A stretch of DNA of 64,000 nucleotides, from positions 992,001-1,056,000 of the forward strand of contig NC_013947.1 of the NCBI RefSeq assembly GCF_000024545.1, given 5' to 3'. Every line of letters begins with the position of its first letter. Position 1 is the first letter of the stretch. The notes under the pieces were generated by a model. The model saw only the letters and a program-made list of their open reading frames with translations, was not told the origin of the DNA and searched no databases. The translations under genes were made by a program, and so were the position numbers. This stretch comes from Stackebrandtia nassauensis DSM 44728 (lineage in GTDB: Bacteria; Actinomycetota; Actinomycetes; Mycobacteriales; Micromonosporaceae). Below are positions 27,126 through 34,687 of the stretch, one piece after another.

Positions 27126-27231
27126 GTATTTTGTCGCCATTCTGTCAACACCCGCCTAGCGAGCGTCTCCCCAGGTAGACCTACGCTTACAGGAATTCTG
27201 TCACCATAGTCACCAACGTCAACGGGGTAAC
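27126..27231 (+). repeat. 106-bp dispersed repeat, copy 2
   Basis: The right arm of the inverted pair. Within it TCTGTCACC, ATAGTCACC and AACGTCAAC follow one another exactly (27197-27223), giving three tandem 9-mers of the GTCA(C/A)C type. ATTCTGTCAAC lies near the left end. Confidence 0.88.
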
Positions 27232-27397
27232 CGTGAACGGTCAAACTTGGGCATTGGACGCTGTTAGGGGAAATTAACCTAGGCACCCTCAGCTGAAACG
27301 CACAGCTGTGGAGCAAACTCTTCTCGGGAAGCTGGCCACGACCCTCCTGAGGCTCGGGTCACGTGATGTCCGTCTATTCACTTATTAGAAGGTGCGA

Positions 27398-27421
27398 CTC
27401 GCTATCCTCACGGATAGCGAG
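27398..27421. repeat. Perfect 10-bp hairpin, loop TCAC
   Basis: CTCGCTATCC pairs with GGATAGCGAG. No U-tract follows. It could be a terminator for the PIN-like pair or a protein-binding palindrome. Confidence 0.6.
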
Positions 27422-27657
27422 CGTATGAGAACCATATGAAGTAGAAGTACCTGTGTGTGTTCCGCGCATCAACGTCGCCGTTTCGGCTGGTTCGGGTATT
27501 AGACCAGGTCAAGTCCATACTCTGGTGATTTGCCAGTGGTTTCACGATAGTCGCGCCCCGATGATTTGCCCATAAGAGACGGTGCTGCTCTCTGCGGCTC
27601 GCCGTAATCGCCCGTTTAGGCTGTCCGACCTGAGTGGCTAGCCGTTTCATAAGGAAC

Positions 27658-27683
27658 GGCCAGCTGTCCTACCAGCTGGCCGC
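27658..27683. repeat. 10-bp hairpin upstream of small membrane protein gene
   Basis: CGGCCAGCTG pairs with CAGCTGGCCG across TCCTAC. It ends 28 bp before the ribosome site of the gene at 27722, so it may act as a terminator or 5'-leader structure. Confidence 0.5.
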
Positions 27684-27721
27684 TCAGGCTCCAGTACCAG
27701 TTCATGATCCAAGGAGTCGCC

Positions 27722-27952
27722 TTGAGAGTATTCCGCACGTGGGGGCGGAAGCCAAGTCCCCCCGCTGCCGGTAACGATGACGTCACAAATATGGGACCCA
27801 AACCACGGCCCCCGTTTACTACTCGGACTCTGTTGCTGTTGTGCGTTGCCGCGCTGGCCGCAGTGGTTGCAAGCAAATCACCAAACCATGCCGTGGGTAT
27901 CTCAATTTTCGTTGCTGTCTTTGTCGGTTTGCACGGCATCACCGGCGAGTAG
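27722..27952 (+). CDS. Small membrane protein of the element
   Basis: A 76-aa protein starting at a TTG that follows AAGGAG by five bases. A basic, proline-rich N-terminus (WGRKPSPPAAG, KPRPPFTTRT) precedes two hydrophobic segments (LLLLCVAALAAVVA and VGISIFVAVFVGLHG). Small two-helix proteins like this are common in actinomycete ICEs near spread genes, but the function is unknown. The start choice rests on the ribosome site; an ATG at 27704 would place that site inside the gene. Confidence 0.6.
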   Translation: MRVFRTWGRKPSPPAAGNDDVTNMGPKPRPPFTTRTLLLLCVAALAAVVASKSPNHAVGISIFVAVFVGLHGITGE

Positions 27953-28109
27953 CTATCGGTGATCCTGGTGTATGGGGCTTGTGGTGTGGATGTTTCGCAC
28001 CTCAGGCCCCATCAATGACATCGCAGTTTCCGGTACTTGTGGACTTAAGACCCTAGGTGCTTCTGCCCTTTTCTGTAACTATTCAGGTCCAGTGGCGTGA
28101 TCCTGCTGG

Positions 28110-28940
28110 GTGAATTTATGGCACCGATTGCAATGTCCAAATGATAGAAAGACACACGGTATGTTCGGACAACCCGGATTGCTTCAACCTGCTGGCCCAG
28201 CCCAGTCTGATTGGTTGGTGCATTTTTGCGGCCGACCGCCAGGCACCAGAAAGTCGCCATGTTTGCCGGAAGACATAGATGATCTAACTGCGGAAGAACG
28301 TCTCGAAAGTATTCTTTGGGAGGAAAGGGTTAGAGGGTTTGCTACCTTCAGCAGGCTTGATGGCCCCCGTATGGTGTGCTTTTCTGAGGCACCACTTCTC
28401 CATTTGAACTGGTTTTTTCAAGACAAGAAGTGGCCACAATGGGGGCTAATTTTCTCTCGGCAACAGGTGTACGATGTCGGTGGAGGGCCGGTTTGGCACC
28501 TTCGTGGCACGGAGATTGACCGATTGAATCCTGAGTTGCGGCATTGGGCTGTGCGTCTTGAAGTTGGTCCAGCACGGCGATCTGACTGGCTTCATGAGCG
28601 GGAGTGGCGGATCCCTCTTCCGGACGGATCAGAAGCGATAAGCCTGACTACATTTACTCCAGATAGGTCAGAAGAGTCTCTTCCGCTCGCACTTAAGTTG
28701 GAAGCAATCCTCATTGCGACAGCCGATTGGCAACCTTCGGAACGCTGGGAAGATGTAGAGACCGGACACTTTCTCAATGAGGGCGGCGGTGGCTATGTGA
28801 CGCCTGATTACCATGGAGCCATCCCTGAAACCATCTCGGCGCCGTTGTTGCCGATTCTCTGGGAAAAGACAGTTCGCGTCATGTGGGATTTCGACAGAAA
28901 GACCTTTGTGAAAGTGGATGACACTGGCCACGCTCATTAA
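28110..28940 (+). CDS. Cargo protein, possible abortive-infection (AbiGi)/ADP-ribosyltransferase-like
   Basis: A 276-aa cytoplasmic protein with G+C clearly below the host. The order of motifs is WLVHFCGR, an IL...RVRGF segment (ESILWEERVRGF), MVCFSEAPLLHLNWF, WGLIFSRQQVYDVGGGPVW, and WLHEREWRIPL. This resembles AbiGi-type and related proteins with an H-F-x start and a CF(S/T)EAP core, seen in phage-defence contexts. That link is from memory of motifs, so family membership is uncertain. The GTG at 28110 gives the longest form; an ATG at 28158 is also possible. A stem-loop lies 36 bp after the stop. Confidence 0.55.
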   Translation: MNLWHRLQCPNDRKTHGMFGQPGLLQPAGPAQSDWLVHFCGRPPGTRKSPCLPEDIDDLTAEERLESILWEERVRGFATFSRLDGPRMVCFSEAPLLHLNWFFQDKKWPQWGLIFSRQQVYDVGGGPVWHLRGTEIDRLNPELRHWAVRLEVGPARRSDWLHEREWRIPLPDGSEAISLTTFTPDRSEESLPLALKLEAILIATADWQPSERWEDVETGHFLNEGGGGYVTPDYHGAIPETISAPLLPILWEKTVRVMWDFDRKTFVKVDDTGHAH

Positions 28941-29249
28941 AAGGTAGCCATAGTGTCCGTCGATCTGATGAAATCGGGACGTCTTCGACGCTGAAGACAT
29001 CCCGAGACGTCCCGTGATGCGGTTAGGGCATCCCACTGGGGTTTGAGACGCTGGCAAATCAGGTTGGTGTTTATATCCAAAGGTAACCCGAACCAGACAG
29101 GTCACTTGTCACCTGCTGCCCAGTTCGTTTTTGTGTTGCACCTTCCAGGACCATCCTGCGGTACCGGTACGGCTTCCGTGATGACCGTGCGCGGTGCCGA
29201 TTGTGATGAAGTGTTGTCATGTCAAGGGTTGCGTGATCTTGGATGTGTT
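28941..29249. other. Gap after the cargo gene
   Basis: Contains a terminator-like stem-loop at 28976-29003. The rest could be the leader of, or an N-terminal extension to, the pentapeptide-repeat gene, since its frame is open back to 29043. No other feature is seen. Confidence 0.4.
28976..29003 (+). terminator. Stem-loop after the cargo gene
   Basis: GGGA-C-GTCTTC pairs with GAAGAC-A-TCCC around the loop GACGCT, with one mismatch in the stem and no clear U-run. It is the likely transcript end for the gene at 28110. Confidence 0.5.
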
Positions 29250-30824
29250 GTGAACGATGGTGGAGTGACTCAAAATGCATCGGGGAAGTCCGAGGATGTT
29301 CAGGCAGTTCAGTGGCGACGGTGGTGGGCGTTTGCAGTGCCTTTGACCATCATTGTGGGAGTTGCAATCGTGGCTGTGGTGTGGTGGCTGGTGTGGCCCA
29401 GCAACTTGCCCACCGCACCCCCAGAGCCTCTAGGTAGTCCGAGCTCCAGCGGAGCCACGGGAGACCCAGGTGCAAAAGCGTCGGACCCGGGAATGCTCCA
29501 GATCCAGGCGGTACGAACTATCCTGACCGCGGCCGCTGGAATCGGTGCCTTGTTCGGCTTGGTCATGATTGCCCGTCGACAGCAGCTACAGGAAGTTGCC
29601 CACGACCTTGATCGCGAAGTCGCCAGAGATAATCGGCATGACGCGACCGAGCGGCGGATCACCGAGTTGTACATGGCTGCCGCCGAGCAGTTGGGACACG
29701 CAAGGGCGGCGGTGCGCTTGGCGGCGTTGCATGCTTTGGATCGGTTGGGGCAAAACGACGTCAATCATCGGCAGGTCATCGCTGATATCTGGTGCTCGTA
29801 CCTGAGGCAACCATTTGCGCTGCCAGCCCGATTCACTTCCATATCTCACACGAAAAAACAGCCTGTATCGGATTCGGCAAGAGCCGATTATTTTAGCGAT
29901 CCCGAACCAGACTCTGGTATGGACTCAGCCGACTTGGAGTACGAGGTCCGCGCCACAGCCCAACGTCTCTTGGCCAGCCACCTTAGAGACCCCCGAGAAG
30001 AAGCTGATCGGAACGACAAGCCGCCGCCAATCACATCTGAGGGTTTTTGGGGCCTGTCCGGCATTGATCTGACCGGCGCCACACTTATCAACGCCGAGTT
30101 CATCGGTTGTTGGCTGGAATCGGCCAACTTCAGTCTTACTGAGTTCTATGGGGTCGCCATGTTCTTCGAAGCACAGTTCCAAGACGTTGCAATGTTCGTC
30201 GGGGCGCAATTCGACGGGGACGCCGAGTTCGGCAAGACGCAGTTCTACAAGGATGCCGTGTTCGCGGCAGCAAAGTTTCGCAACAATACTGGATTCAATA
30301 GCACCCGGTTCAAAGAGCGGGCCACGTTCGGCGGGGCGCATTTCGGCAGGGACACCGAGTTCGACGAGGCACAGTTCGACGGCGACGCCGTGTTTAACAT
30401 GGCACAGTTCGGCGAGGACGCTGCCTTCACTGGCACACAGTTCACAGGTACTGCTTCATACAACGAGGCACAGTTCGGCAGAGATGCCTGGTTCAATGAG
30501 ACGCGGTTCGGCGAAGCCACTGTGTTCGCAGGAGCGCAGTTCGGCGGAGAGGCTCGGTTTGATAATGCACGGTTCAGGGGGGCCGCCTGGTTCGACGGAG
30601 TCGCAATAGCGGACCGGATTGCAAGGCGCGACGCAACACAGTTCGGAGGCGAGGTCGGCTTTGACAAGGTTGTTGCAGTAATGAATCCGGGCAAGAAACG
30701 ATTGCATATGTGGCCCTCAGGTTGGGCGCTGGAAGAGGATCCTGAGGGACTTCCAGGTTGGGGTCGCCTGCGCAAAGAGCCTATGCCTTCGAATCCGAAA
30801 CTTGATTCTCCAGTGAGTGAGTGA
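29250..30824 (+). CDS. Membrane-anchored pentapeptide-repeat protein
   Basis: About 524 aa. Two membrane helices come first (about 20-45 and 95-115, with a Pro/Ser/Gly-rich loop between). A helical domain follows (ITELYMAAAEQLGHARAAVRLAALHALDRL...), and then roughly 200 residues of repeats of the type AQFxGDAxF, a phenylalanine-rich pentapeptide/quadrilateral beta-helix. The middle helical domain is common in actinobacterial membrane pentapeptide proteins. Function is unknown; some relatives mimic DNA. The start is ambiguous: GTG 29250 is used here, while ATG 29181 and an earlier ATG at 29043 are also in frame. G+C is below the host. Confidence 0.75.
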   Translation: MNDGGVTQNASGKSEDVQAVQWRRWWAFAVPLTIIVGVAIVAVVWWLVWPSNLPTAPPEPLGSPSSSGATGDPGAKASDPGMLQIQAVRTILTAAAGIGALFGLVMIARRQQLQEVAHDLDREVARDNRHDATERRITELYMAAAEQLGHARAAVRLAALHALDRLGQNDVNHRQVIADIWCSYLRQPFALPARFTSISHTKKQPVSDSARADYFSDPEPDSGMDSADLEYEVRATAQRLLASHLRDPREEADRNDKPPPITSEGFWGLSGIDLTGATLINAEFIGCWLESANFSLTEFYGVAMFFEAQFQDVAMFVGAQFDGDAEFGKTQFYKDAVFAAAKFRNNTGFNSTRFKERATFGGAHFGRDTEFDEAQFDGDAVFNMAQFGEDAAFTGTQFTGTASYNEAQFGRDAWFNETRFGEATVFAGAQFGGEARFDNARFRGAAWFDGVAIADRIARRDATQFGGEVGFDKVVAVMNPGKKRLHMWPSGWALEEDPEGLPGWGRLRKEPMPSNPKLDSPVSE

Positions 30825-30876
30825 CGGCCGAAAGCAGTCCTCGGCCACCGCAAACCTATTCTTGTCGTTATCGCAC

Positions 30877-30982
30877 CTGTTTTGTCGCTGTTCTGTCAAC
30901 GCACCAAGATCGACGATCTCCGCAGGTCATGTGGGTGTTTCTGGAATTCTTTCACCACAGTCGCCAACGTCAACGAAGTTGG
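30877..30982 (+). repeat. 106-bp dispersed repeat, copy 3 (diverged)
   Basis: Same orientation and spacing as copy 2, at a constant offset of 3,751 bp. TTTTGTCGC, TTCTGTCAAC, GGAATTCT and CGCCAACGTCAACG are retained, while the 40-bp middle is different. Confidence 0.75.
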
Positions 30983-31212
30983 CCGTGTCGTGCTCCAGCG
31001 GGCCGCCCAGCCGTTAAGTCGATGTCGTTTGTGCGAGTGTGGTCGCTGACGTCAGCCTTCTCACCATTTCCCACTTCGGGCTGGTGTTCCCATATGGAGA
31101 TGAGACACCCACTGTTTTGGCTGGTCAACGCCATATGGCTGCAAGCGATGCGCGGGATTCAATCAGCTCCTAACGATGCGTGAGCTCGGGCTGGCGAACA
31201 GCAACCTCTGTG

Positions 31213-31236
31213 CGTATACGAAGATATGTATACTAA
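31213..31236 (+). promoter_or_regulatory. Operator/promoter of the GntR gene
   Basis: CGTATACGAAG (31213-31223) is followed by TGTATAC (31227-31233). TATACT at 31230-31235 can serve as a -10 box, so a bound repressor would block it. The same motif recurs at 33693-33736. Confidence 0.7.
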
Positions 31237-31270
31237 GCGGGAGCACGTCACCGAGAAAGGAACGTCTTCC

Positions 31271-31960
31271 ATGCCGGAGCACGCATACGTGGTGATCGCA
31301 GGGGACTATGCCCGGCGCATCCGCTCGGGGGAGCTACCCCCGAGGACACAACTGCCCAGTTACGCGGAGATCCAGGTGGACAACGTCACTGGCGAAAGGG
31401 TCTCGGACATCGTCGTTCGCAAGGCGATTGAGATGTTGATCAGCCAAGGGCTGGTTTACTCTGTCCGTCGCCGTGGCGTCTTCGTGGCCGACCAGCCAAG
31501 CCTCATCCGTATCTCCCCGGAGCGTTCGATGGAGAAGGCCGAGTCCACGTTCACCAACGAGAGCGGCAAAGAGGTGCATGTTGAGCGTGAGTTCAGCATC
31601 ATCCCGGCGAATGCCGAAGTCGCGCAAGCCCTAGACCTCGAAGAAGGCAACGAAGTAAGTCACGTCGTTACGCGGGTCACCGAAAACGGGCAGCCGGTGT
31701 CTATATCGGACACATTTCAGCCGAAAGGGTTCGAAGGTACCGTCGATGCCGTGGTTCTCGAAGAGACCGTAAGCGACGATGAACCGCCCAATGAAGCCCA
31801 TGCGGAATGGCTCAACGTCAAGGCGGGTGACCTCGTCAAGCGAGTCGACCAACGGTTCCTAGACGAAGTGGACCGCCCCGTCATGGTGTCTAAGGTGTCG
31901 TACCCGCGCGATCGATACAAGGCAATGACATTCCGCATGTCGCTGGAACCAGCCAGCTAA
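31271..31960 (+). CDS. GntR-family regulator with UTRA domain (KorSA-like)
   Basis: A 229-aa repressor. The winged-helix DNA-binding domain is at about 1-75 (YARRIRSGELPPRTQLPSYAEI, VVRKAIEMLISQGLVYSVRRRGVFV) and a UTRA ligand domain at about 90-229. AAAGGA precedes the ATG; an earlier in-frame ATG at 31226 lies inside the operator and is unlikely. In pSAM2 the GntR protein KorSA represses transfer and its own gene. Matching CGTATACGAAG sites here and before the transfer genes suggest the same circuit. Confidence 0.85.
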   Translation: MPEHAYVVIAGDYARRIRSGELPPRTQLPSYAEIQVDNVTGERVSDIVVRKAIEMLISQGLVYSVRRRGVFVADQPSLIRISPERSMEKAESTFTNESGKEVHVEREFSIIPANAEVAQALDLEEGNEVSHVVTRVTENGQPVSISDTFQPKGFEGTVDAVVLEETVSDDEPPNEAHAEWLNVKAGDLVKRVDQRFLDEVDRPVMVSKVSYPRDRYKAMTFRMSLEPAS

Positions 31961-32076
31961 GAGCTACACCAAATCCGCATCACACGAACCCAAGAATCCT
32001 CTGCTCCGGCCGCCGCGCCTGGTTAATGCCTCCCGTTACCGGGTGCGGCGGCACTCTCCCAGCCAAGGAGCCGACC

Positions 32077-32481
32077 ATGTCCACATTCTTCGCACCCGAC
32101 CTGCGTAACCCGGTGGTCGCCTGGGAAGTCATTGCCCGCTCGGCGGTTCACATCGTCCGCGAAGCGCGCGCCAGCCGACGCCTCGAACCACTCAGCATCG
32201 ACGGCCGCATGCTCCTCCACGGCCTGGCCGCCTTGGGAATCGACCTGGAACCACCAAAACCAACCCCCCTCCGCGCCAACCTCCAGCACAACCTGTCCGA
32301 ACGCGAACACCAAGTCCTGCTCGGCATTGCAGGCGGCAAGTCCAACGCCGAGATTGGCCGCGAGCTCTACGTCACCGAGGACACCATCAAGACCCACGCG
32401 CGTCGCGCGTATCGCAAGCTCGGAGCCCGCGACCGCGCCCATGCCGTCGCTCTCGCTTTTCGACAAAACATCCTGCACTGA
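32077..32481 (+). CDS. LuxR-type HTH protein
   Basis: A 134-aa protein with a C-terminal LuxR/FixJ HTH (LSEREHQVLLGIAGGKSNAEIGRELY-type segment, then VTEDTIKTHARRAYRKLGA). The N-terminal 65 residues are helical and not a known receiver domain. The ATG follows AAGGAG by six bases. Small stand-alone LuxR proteins are common in actinomycete elements, where they may tune transfer or replication. It lies between the repressor gene and the transfer operon. Confidence 0.83.
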   Translation: MSTFFAPDLRNPVVAWEVIARSAVHIVREARASRRLEPLSIDGRMLLHGLAALGIDLEPPKPTPLRANLQHNLSEREHQVLLGIAGGKSNAEIGRELYVTEDTIKTHARRAYRKLGARDRAHAVALAFRQNILH

Positions 32482-32499
32482 ATCGTGTGAGGGGAAGTC

Positions 32500-32787
32500 A
32501 TGCAATCTCAGGAAATTGTCTGGGGAAGTTTCGACTATGGACAACGGCACTATGTGGTCACCAATGGTGCTACGGCCAACATGATTCGAGTCTTTGTCGG
32601 AGATCCTCGTACGGGTGTGATGGTCTGTTCGGTACATGGGCTTGACGGACGGCCCGAGACACAGTGGAACTCGTCGTATCTGGAAACGTCGAAGGCATGG
32701 AAGGACGGCTTCGCGTACATGGCCGAACGAACCTACCTTGAAGGCCAGACACGCCGAGCGACCACCAGGACGTGCGACGGCTTATAA
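32500..32787 (+). CDS. Hypothetical protein of the element
   Basis: A 95-aa protein of unknown function (MQSQEIVWGSFDYGQRHYVV...). It is beta-rich with several aromatic residues and no membrane segment or known motif. GAGGGGA a few bases before the ATG supports translation. It starts 18 bp after the LuxR-type gene and is probably co-transcribed with it. Its end overlaps the end of the convergent methyltransferase gene by six bases. Confidence 0.6.
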   Translation: MQSQEIVWGSFDYGQRHYVVTNGATANMIRVFVGDPRTGVMVCSVHGLDGRPETQWNSSYLETSKAWKDGFAYMAERTYLEGQTRRATTRTCDGL

Positions 32788-33621
32788 GGATCCAGTCCTG
32801 GTCCAGGCTTGTGCACCGTCGGTGTTGTTCCACCACGACACAAAGTTCGGGTCCTTGGATTCCATTCGCCAGCGAGCGGCCAGACCGTCAAAGAACAGGT
32901 CATCACCAGTCTTTCCGCCTTGTGGCTCACCAACATAGATGAGCTGTTCGCCTCCGGCGTCCTCGAAGGTTTTGAGGGCTTCGGAGGCCATTGTGTCTCC
33001 CCATCCCGGCGGCCAGCACAAGAGCAACGTTCGCGCCCCCAACTCATCGGGTTCCAGCTTTTCAAGAACGTCTACATCGGCCCACGTACCCGGAAGCACA
33101 CCGGGTGCCGCATAGGTCTCGCTTTGATCTGAGGTCGGTGGTTTGATGTCGTAGGCGTCGATCGTTACTCCACTTTGGCGTAGGTGCTTGGCCCAGTATC
33201 CTCGCCCGGCTCCAAGCTCAACTATCGTCTGACTGCCACAGACCTCAGAAACCCACTGCACCGTTTCCGGAGCGAGTATCGCGAACGCATACGCGTCCTG
33301 GAGGACCGTCTGAGCGAACGCTAGCCGCGGACTGCCTTTGGGGTTGCCGCCGTCGATCACGCGCCGTTCACCGACGTCAGAAACGGCAGGGGCGACGATT
33401 TCCCAGTAGGGGTTCTGGGTGGTCGAGTTGGCTCGCGTCATCACCTCAATCAGTCGCAGATCGAATTCGCCGTCTCGTTGATCGTTCCCGGTTCCGGACA
33501 ATGAAGGGGCGATGTCCAGGTACTCCGCGAGCTTCGGATACTCCGTCTTCAATCGACTTTCGTTATCTAGCAGCGAAAGCAGCTCTTCTCGGCGTTCTGG
33601 GCTCAGCTCCATGTCGCTCAT
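32782..33621 (-). CDS. Class I SAM methyltransferase-like protein on the opposite strand of the element
   Basis: A 279-aa protein. Residues about 115-240 form a Rossmann methyltransferase fold: VELGAGRGYWAKHLRQSG (motif I), IDAYDI (acidic motif II) and LLLCWPPGWGDTMA (motif IV-like, with a PP in place of a DPPY). The N-terminal 100 residues are helical. It might modify DNA, RNA or a protein; nothing in the sequence decides. It is one of the few minus-strand genes in the element and starts 72 bp from the operator cluster, so it may share that control region. Confidence 0.7.
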   Translation of the reverse strand: MSDMELSPERREELLSLLDNESRLKTEYPKLAEYLDIAPSLSGTGNDQRDGEFDLRLIEVMTRANSTTQNPYWEIVAPAVSDVGERRVIDGGNPKGSPRLAFAQTVLQDAYAFAILAPETVQWVSEVCGSQTIVELGAGRGYWAKHLRQSGVTIDAYDIKPPTSDQSETYAAPGVLPGTWADVDVLEKLEPDELGARTLLLCWPPGWGDTMASEALKTFEDAGGEQLIYVGEPQGGKTGDDLFFDGLAARWRMESKDPNFVSWWNNTDGAQAWTRTGSL

Positions 33622-33692
33622 TCTCGCGTAACTCCTTCCTCACGCTCAAGGCCCAAAGCTGGAGCGAGCCAGGTGTGATCTAGGTCATATAA

Positions 33693-33736
33693 CTTCGTAT
33701 ACGTAGAGGTTGTACGTATACGAAGTTACGTATACG
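33693..33736 (+). promoter_or_regulatory. Operator cluster before the transfer operon
   Basis: CTTCGTATACG (33693-33703) and CGTATACGAAG (33715-33725) form a spaced inverted repeat, followed by a third CGTATACG (33729-33736). It shares the 11-mer with the GntR promoter. It lies about 95 bp before the first transfer-operon gene and beside the divergent methyltransferase gene. Confidence 0.75.
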
Positions 33737-33830
33737 CTGAGCCATGCGAGGCCCACAAAGGCCAAGCGAGGCCCAGCAGTTGCACCTGCTGGACCTCATC
33801 GGGTCGAACCACTGAAAGGAGAGCGACCCA

Positions 33831-34076
33831 ATGAACATCCTCTCAAGTCGGGTGCCAGATCCACTGGAAGATGTCGCCGAACCGACTGATGCGGAACTGA
33901 TCGCGATCGAGGCTGAGTGGCCCGCGATCGAGGCCGACTGGACCGCAATCGAAGCCGATCTGATCGTGCTGGATGTCCAGCTCGCTGAGCATGTCGCGCA
34001 CCACACCGTGGACGTTCAGGTCCAGCGGCAGACACGCCGCCGCACTCGCCGCGTTCTGGTGAAGGCGGTGGCCTAA
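33831..34076 (+). CDS. DUF6284-like small protein
   Basis: An 81-aa protein with the acidic centre EPTDAELIAIEAEWPAIEAD and a basic tail (QRQTRRRTRRVLVKAVA), matching the DUF6284-type small proteins found in actinomycete ICE transfer operons. Function is unknown. AAAGGAGAG lies just upstream of the ATG. It is the first gene after the operator cluster, and its stop abuts the next ATG. Confidence 0.75.
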   Translation: MNILSSRVPDPLEDVAEPTDAELIAIEAEWPAIEADWTAIEADLIVLDVQLAEHVAHHTVDVQVQRQTRRRTRRVLVKAVA

Positions 34077-34403
34077 ATGACCATCTCCCTGATCTTCGCG
34101 GGCCTGGGTATCGCTTTCAGCGTTCTGGGCGCCGCCTTGTCCATTCGCACTTCGCGACGCTCTGAAGACGTCGACACCGAGGGCGCCTCCGAAGAGACTG
34201 GCCCAGCGCCGAAGCTGTCGGGCAGCCTGAACGCCGCCGCTGACCAGCTCGAAGACGCCATTGACGTCTTCGCTGCTGAGTACGGCCAACACCACCCCGC
34301 CGACGTAAACGGCGAGGCCGCACGACGCGTGTTCGCTCGCCTGGCCACCGTCACCAGTGACTTGAAAGCGCTGCGCGGCAACGGATCGGTGGTGACGTCG
34401 TGA
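34077..34403 (+). CDS. Small membrane-anchored protein of the transfer operon
   Basis: A 108-aa protein with one N-terminal membrane helix (about 3-22, ISLIFAGLGIAFSVLGAALS) and a cytoplasmic or extracellular helical tail. No known motif. The start directly follows the previous stop, and the end overlaps the next GTG start. Small Spd-like membrane proteins in this position usually assist plasmid spread along the mycelium; that role here is inference. Confidence 0.7.
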   Translation: MTISLIFAGLGIAFSVLGAALSIRTSRRSEDVDTEGASEETGPAPKLSGSLNAAADQLEDAIDVFAAEYGQHHPADVNGEAARRVFARLATVTSDLKALRGNGSVVTS

Positions 34404-34687
34404 GTATCCGCATCGAGAGGGATCGGATCGAGGCCACCCGCGCTGGGCAGTGGGCCGAACGCGTCGACGCTGACTCGTGGCGAGTGTCGTGGTTGGACGG
34501 TGATTGGAACCGCAACCACGCCATCGCCGCCCTCAATATCGCCGAGCTGGTCGCGATTGGTCCTCCGCTGGGCCACCCCTACTGGATGAACGTCGAAAAC
34601 TTTCTGACTGAGCTGGGCGTCGACCCGGCTGTCCTGGACAACTTGATCGACCCCGAACCCGACGACGAGGGAGAGGACCTGTCATGA
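34400..34687 (+). CDS. Hypothetical protein of the transfer operon
   Basis: A 95-aa acidic soluble protein (MSIRIERDRIEATRAGQWAE..., ending EPDDEGEDLS). GTG start overlapping the preceding stop and a stop overlapping the next gene place it firmly in the operon. No family is recognised. Confidence 0.68.
   Translation: MSIRIERDRIEATRAGQWAERVDADSWRVSWLDGDWNRNHAIAALNIAELVAIGPPLGHPYWMNVENFLTELGVDPAVLDNLIDPEPDDEGEDLS

Larger units (their letters stand above)
27076..27721. other. Non-coding stretch with repeat copy 2 and two hairpins
   Basis: It holds the 106-bp repeat copy 2 (27126-27231), a perfect 10-bp hairpin with loop TCAC (27398-27421) and a 10-bp hairpin with loop TCCTAC (27658-27683). Between them no gene with plausible codon use is visible; G+C is lower than the host. 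Confidence 0.6.
30825..31270. other. Non-coding control region upstream of the GntR gene
   Basis: It holds the third 106-bp repeat (30877-30982) and the operator/promoter of the GntR gene (31213-31236). No gene is supported in the rest. Confidence 0.6.

Noticed and set aside
27408-27650. Minus-strand 80-codon frame in the element's left part
   Set aside because: No ribosome site or motif, and its codons overlap a perfect hairpin; coding is not supported.
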